A DNA stretch of 8,000 nucleotides, from positions 1-8,000 of the forward strand of contig CANRMG010000083.1 of the NCBI GenBank assembly GCA_947631675.1. Direction: 5' to 3'. The translations under genes and the position numbers were made by a program. Below, piece by piece: positions 4,846 to 8,000 of the stretch. Below the pieces are notes generated by a model. It saw nothing but the letters and a program-made list of their open reading frames with translations. It did no database searches and was not told the DNA's origin. This stretch comes from an uncultured Oscillospiraceae bacterium. Lineage in GTDB: Bacteria; Bacillota_A; Clostridia; Oscillospirales; Oscillospiraceae. The number at the start of each line of letters is the position of its first letter. The stretch's first letter is position 1.

Positions 4846-6549
4846 ATGAAACGCAAGACCTCTAAGATCAAGGCCCTGGTGCTGCTGGCGCTGCTGGTAT
4901 GCCTGGGGGTGCTGCTATACGTCAACAAGACCCGGCTGGCGGCCCTGGCGGAGCCCGCCATGGCCCGGAACGTGGCGGAATCCAACGGATTCGTCTCGCC
5001 CACCCCGGAGCCCACGGGCACGCCCGTGCCCACGCCCCCGGCGGCGTTCGAGCCGGAACGGCGGGCCTCCGATGTGATCACGTCCACCTCCTACATGGTC
5101 CACGGCCAGACCGCGGCGGGCTATCAGGCGGACGCCGATCACACCATGGACTTTCTGGGCCCGGAGGATTACGCGAAGCTGCCCGGCATCTTCACCTTCC
5201 GGGGCAACAACTTCCGCAACTCCTCCTCCTACGGCAAAGCCGCCCTGAACGCGGCGGCGTTCGGCGACTACTGGATCGTGACCACCGGTGGCATGAACGG
5301 CGGCGGCAGCTACTGGGGCGGCAGCGGCTGGACAGGCCAGCCCCTGGCGATCCAGTGGCCGGCGGAGACGAAGCGGGTCATGGATATGTACGACTGGGCC
5401 AAGCAGAAGGAGGGCCTGGTGGAGGTCAACTATGCCACCCTGGGCGGCCGGGTGTACTTCATCGACCTGGAGACCGGGGAACAGACCCGGGACTCTGTCT
5501 ACCTGGGCTACCCCTTTAAAGGGGCCGGCTCTGTGGATCCCCGGGGGTATCCGCTGATGTACCTGGGCGGCGGCGTGTCCGGGGAGGGCACCCCCCGGAT
5601 CATGATCGTGAGCCTCATCGACGGGGAGGTGCTGTACACCACCGGCAACGACGACCCCTTCGCCCCCCGTGGCTGGAGCGCCTGGGACAGCTCTGCCCTC
5701 GTGGACGCGGAGACCGACCAGCTCATCTACCCTGGCGAGAATGGGGTGCTGTATATCATCGACCTGAACACCTACTATGACGAGACCACCGGTGCCCTGT
5801 CCATCGACCCCCAGGAGGTGAAGTTCACCTTCGAGTCCTCCACGGCGGACAAGTTCTACTACGGCATGGAGGACAGCGCCATCGCCTGGCGAGACCACCT
5901 GTTCATCGCAGACAACGGCGGGGATTTCCTATGCATCGACCTGAACACCCTGACCATAGACTGGCGCTTCGACTGCCTGGACGACACCAACTGCACCGGC
6001 GTGCTGGAGGTGGACGGGACGGGTCACCCCTATATCTATCTCAGCACCTCCTTCCACCTGGGCTGGCGGGGCTGGGACACGGTGGAAATCCCCGTGTGGA
6101 AGATCGACGCCGTCACCGGCCAGGAGGTCTGGCACCAGAGCTACCAGTGCCACTCGGTGGAGGACCTGTCCGGTGGCGTGCAGGCGTCCCTGTCCCTGGG
6201 CACGGGCCCGCTGGAGGGACTTCTGTACGTGGCCGTGGCCCGGTACCCCGGCTATGAGGACGGGACGCTGGTGGCCCTGGAGACGGACACCGGCCGGGAG
6301 CGGTGGATGTACCACTCCGACTCCTACTCCTGGTCCACTCCCGTCACCTTCTACGACACGGACGGCAATGGCTACGTGCTGTATACTTCCTGCTACAACG
6401 GGAAGATGTTCCTGCTGGACGGCCTGACCGGAGACGTGTGCGACGTCTTCGAGTTCGGCTGCACCATGGAGGCCACCCCCATCGTGTGGGACAACACCGT
6501 GGTGGTGGGCACCCGGGGTGAGCAGATCTACGGCATCACCCTGGGGTGA
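4846..6549 (+). CDS. Membrane-anchored PQQ-like (beta-propeller) repeat protein
   Basis: 567 residues. A positively charged N-terminus (MKRKTSKIK) precedes one hydrophobic helix (about 9-26) with no convincing signal-peptidase or lipoprotein site. A Pro/Thr-rich linker follows (51-66), so the protein is probably held on the outer face of the membrane. The ectodomain opens with GIFTFRGNNFRN (114-125) and contains blade-like repeats: GRVYFIDLETGE (201-212), GVLYIIDLNTYY (300-311), GDFLCIDLNTLTIDWRF (359-375), VWKIDAVTGQEVWH (417-430), GTLVALETDTGRERW (473-487), GKMFLLDGLTGD (519-530) and GEQIYGITLG (558-567). These resemble the aADGkxlW pattern of PQQ/BamB-type propellers; cofactor binding is not implied, and such domains often bind protein or polysaccharide partners. 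Seven cysteines lie in the second half. AAGGGGAG sits 4 bases before the ATG, and the gene probably shares an operon with the rhomboid-like gene. The true partner is unknown. Confidence 0.85.
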   Translation: MKRKTSKIKALVLLALLVCLGVLLYVNKTRLAALAEPAMARNVAESNGFVSPTPEPTGTPVPTPPAAFEPERRASDVITSTSYMVHGQTAAGYQADADHTMDFLGPEDYAKLPGIFTFRGNNFRNSSSYGKAALNAAAFGDYWIVTTGGMNGGGSYWGGSGWTGQPLAIQWPAETKRVMDMYDWAKQKEGLVEVNYATLGGRVYFIDLETGEQTRDSVYLGYPFKGAGSVDPRGYPLMYLGGGVSGEGTPRIMIVSLIDGEVLYTTGNDDPFAPRGWSAWDSSALVDAETDQLIYPGENGVLYIIDLNTYYDETTGALSIDPQEVKFTFESSTADKFYYGMEDSAIAWRDHLFIADNGGDFLCIDLNTLTIDWRFDCLDDTNCTGVLEVDGTGHPYIYLSTSFHLGWRGWDTVEIPVWKIDAVTGQEVWHQSYQCHSVEDLSGGVQASLSLGTGPLEGLLYVAVARYPGYEDGTLVALETDTGRERWMYHSDSYSWSTPVTFYDTDGNGYVLYTSCYNGKMFLLDGLTGDVCDVFEFGCTMEATPIVWDNTVVVGTRGEQIYGITLG

Positions 6550-6562
6550 TAAGAACAAAACG

Positions 6563-6592
6563 AAAAGCGGCAGCCAAAAGGCTGCCGCTTTT
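6563..6592. terminator. Bidirectional rho-independent terminator
   Basis: AAAAGCGGCAGCC (6563-6575) and GGCTGCCGCTTTT (6580-6592) form a perfect 13-bp stem around an AAAA loop. T-runs follow the GC-rich stem on both strands. It sits 14 bases after the beta-propeller stop and 14 bases beyond the fakA stop, so it can end both convergent transcripts. Confidence 0.92.
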
Positions 6593-6605
6593 GCTGTATG
6601 GTAGG

Positions 6606-8000
6606 TTATTCCACGCTGATCATGTAGTAATACACCGGCTGGCCGCCCCGGATGAGGCTGGTCTCCGCGTCGGTGAGGCTGGCGCCCAGGGCGTCAGAGA
6701 AGTTCTCCGCGTCCTTTTCCGCCACATCCTGGCCGTAGTAGACGGTGACGAACTCCGGCTGCAGGCCCACGATGGCCGGCTCCAGGCCGGACACCAGCGC
6801 GTCGGTGTCCGCGAAGGAACCCACCAGCTGGCCGTCCATGAGTGTCAGGTACTCGCCCGCCTTGATGGCGTGGCCGTCGAACTCGGAGTCCCGGGCGGCA
6901 TAGGTGACCTGGATGGTGTGTACGGAGCTGAGGGCGTCGTTGAACTCCGCCTCCAGATCCGCCGGGTCGCTGTCCGGCGTCAGGCGCATCATGGCGCTGA
7001 TGCCCTGGCAGACGGAGCGGGAGGGGATCACGATGACCTTTTTGGTGGTCATGGGGATGCACTGCTCGGCGGCCATGATGATGTTCTTGTTGTTGGGGAA
7101 GACGAACACGGTCTCCGCCGGGGTCAGGTTCACCGCCCGCAGGATGTCCTCGGTGGCGGGGTTCATGGTCTGGCCGCCGGAGACGATGCCGTCGGCGCCC
7201 AGCTGGCGGAACAGCTCTTCCAGCCCGTCGCCGGCGCATACGCACACGGTGCCGATGGGCTTCTCCGCCGGCACCGGGTCCGGGATGGCGTGGGGATCGG
7301 CCTGCTCCACAGGGGCGGCCTGCTGCTCCTCCAGGGAGGTGTGCTGCTCCCGCATGTTCTCGATCTTCACGGTCATCAGCGCGCCGTAGGTCAGGGCCTG
7401 GGTCAGGACCTTTCCGGGCACGTTCGTATGCACATGGACCTTGATGATGTCGTCCTCGTCCACCAGCACGATGCTGTCGCCGATGGTGCCCAGGAAGGCG
7501 CGCAGCCGGTCGGCGCTCTTTTTGTTGGCCTTGCGGACGATGAACTCGGTGCAGTAGGTGTACTTGATGTCCTCGTCGGCGATGGCGGTGAAGTCCGCCT
7601 TGGCCTTGGCCGCGCCGGGGGTCTGGCTGACGGTGACACGTCCCTCCAGCCAGCCAAGCATGGCCTCCAGCATCAGGATGTAGCCGTAGCCGCCGGCGTC
7701 CACCACGCCGGCCTTTTTAAGGACCGGGTTCTGGTTTACCGTGTCGTCCAGGGCGGCCTTGCCGGCCTCCAGGGCGGCATAGATCATCTCCTCCATGTAG
7801 GGAGACTCCTTGGCCTTGCTGACCGCTGCGTCCGCCGCCAGGCGGCTGACGGTCAAAATGGTGCCCTCGGCGGGCTTCATGACCGCCTTGTACGCGGCCT
7901 CCACGCCGGTGGTCATGGCCTTGGCGTAGTCCTCGGCGGTGGCGGTCTCCAGGCCCTTCAGGCCCTTGGAGAGGCCGCGGAACAGCAGGGAAAGGATGAC
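6606..8000 (-). CDS. fakA: Fatty acid kinase catalytic subunit FakA (YloV family, DAK2/DhaL domain), 5' end outside the window
   Basis: 464 residues are present and the frame is open to the right edge. About 90 N-terminal residues, including the DhaL nucleotide/Mg site, are missing. The fragment begins VILSLLFRG, matching the GNSGVILSQLxRG element of YloV. It continues with AAYKAVMKPAEGTILTVSR (about 35-53) and VVDAGGYGYI (99-108) of the kinase domain. The middle domain has YCTEFIVR (149-156) and IIKVHVHTNVPGKV (185-198); Cys150, His189 and His191 correspond to the zinc ligands described for staphylococcal FakA. A Pro/Glu-rich linker (about 223-248) leads to a C-terminal domain with FVFPNNKNIIMAAEQ (299-313). 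FakA phosphorylates fatty acids presented by FakB (DegV-like) proteins to give acyl-phosphates for phospholipid synthesis at the membrane. The in-frame ATG at 7916 is internal, not the start. It converges with the propeller gene across the terminator. Confidence 0.93.
   Translation of the reverse strand, partial: VILSLLFRGLSKGLKGLETATAEDYAKAMTTGVEAAYKAVMKPAEGTILTVSRLAADAAVSKAKESPYMEEMIYAALEAGKAALDDTVNQNPVLKKAGVVDAGGYGYILMLEAMLGWLEGRVTVSQTPGAAKAKADFTAIADEDIKYTYCTEFIVRKANKKSADRLRAFLGTIGDSIVLVDEDDIIKVHVHTNVPGKVLTQALTYGALMTVKIENMREQHTSLEEQQAAPVEQADPHAIPDPVPAEKPIGTVCVCAGDGLEELFRQLGADGIVSGGQTMNPATEDILRAVNLTPAETVFVFPNNKNIIMAAEQCIPMTTKKVIVIPSRSVCQGISAMMRLTPDSDPADLEAEFNDALSSVHTIQVTYAARDSEFDGHAIKAGEYLTLMDGQLVGSFADTDALVSGLEPAIVGLQPEFVTVYYGQDVAEKDAENFSDALGASLTDAETSLIRGGQPVYYYMISVE

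Noticed and set aside
4903..4914. Lipobox-like LLVC (around Cys19) in the beta-propeller protein
   Set aside because: The residue before Cys is Val rather than Gly, Ala or Ser, and the Cys is in the middle of the hydrophobic helix, so an uncleaved membrane anchor is likelier.
4915..5898. A 327-codon minus-strand frame under the beta-propeller gene
   Set aside because: Shadow of the real gene: biased composition (Val, Gly, His, Arg), no domain and no ribosome site noted.
6606..7916. Treating ATG 7916 as the start of fakA
   Set aside because: The same frame stays open to the window edge and encodes VILSLLFRG, a conserved internal part of the FakA kinase domain.

Overview
The window is high-GC bacterial chromosome. 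It suggests a Gram-positive anaerobe of the class Clostridia, probably Oscillospiraceae-like (for example the Flavonifractor/Lawsonibacter group). The reasons are GC-rich codon use combined with AAGGAG-type ribosome sites and sigma-A-type promoters, a FakA (YloV-type) fatty-acid kinase, an EF-G-like paralogue of the Firmicutes type, and a membrane-anchored PQQ-like beta-propeller protein. The taxonomic placement is inference. Coding density is very high: no gene-free stretch exceeds about 145 bases. There is no rRNA, tRNA, CRISPR array, transposon or other mobile element in view.

Layout. The left block (1-3790) is read on the minus strand. It holds rlmB (23S rRNA G2251 2'-O-methyltransferase), then a 750-residue membrane protein whose start overlaps the rlmB stop by 4 bases. 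After a 105-base gap with its own strong promoter comes the 5' third of an EF-G-like GTPase that runs off the left edge. From the divergent intergenic region (3791-3934) a plus-strand pair departs: a degenerate rhomboid-fold membrane protein with a C-terminal Cys/His zinc-binding-like tail, then a membrane-anchored beta-propeller protein. A perfect 13-bp hairpin with T-runs on both strands separates this pair from fakA, which converges on it and runs off the right edge.

The most unusual gene is the 750-residue protein at 798-3050. It keeps the membrane plan of a P1B-type metal-transporting ATPase (four helices, a cytosolic segment, two helices, a large cytosolic domain, two helices) and recognisable nucleotide-binding-domain signatures. 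It lacks the catalytic DKTGT context, the CPC metal site, a TGE motif and the GDGxND hinge. It appears to be a P-type-ATPase-derived pseudoenzyme with a long, highly charged N-terminal extension, co-transcribed with a ribosomal RNA methyltransferase. The rhomboid-like protein has likewise lost the catalytic Ser-Gly/His signature. The window therefore contains two membrane proteins that look like repurposed pseudoenzymes, encoded back to back across one divergent promoter region, plus an EF-G paralogue lacking the usual catalytic histidine.

Whether these genes work together is not shown by the sequence. The left block leans towards ribosome and translation functions (rlmB, EF-G-like) with one membrane pseudoenzyme. 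The right pair is envelope-located. fakA belongs to fatty-acid activation for phospholipid synthesis.
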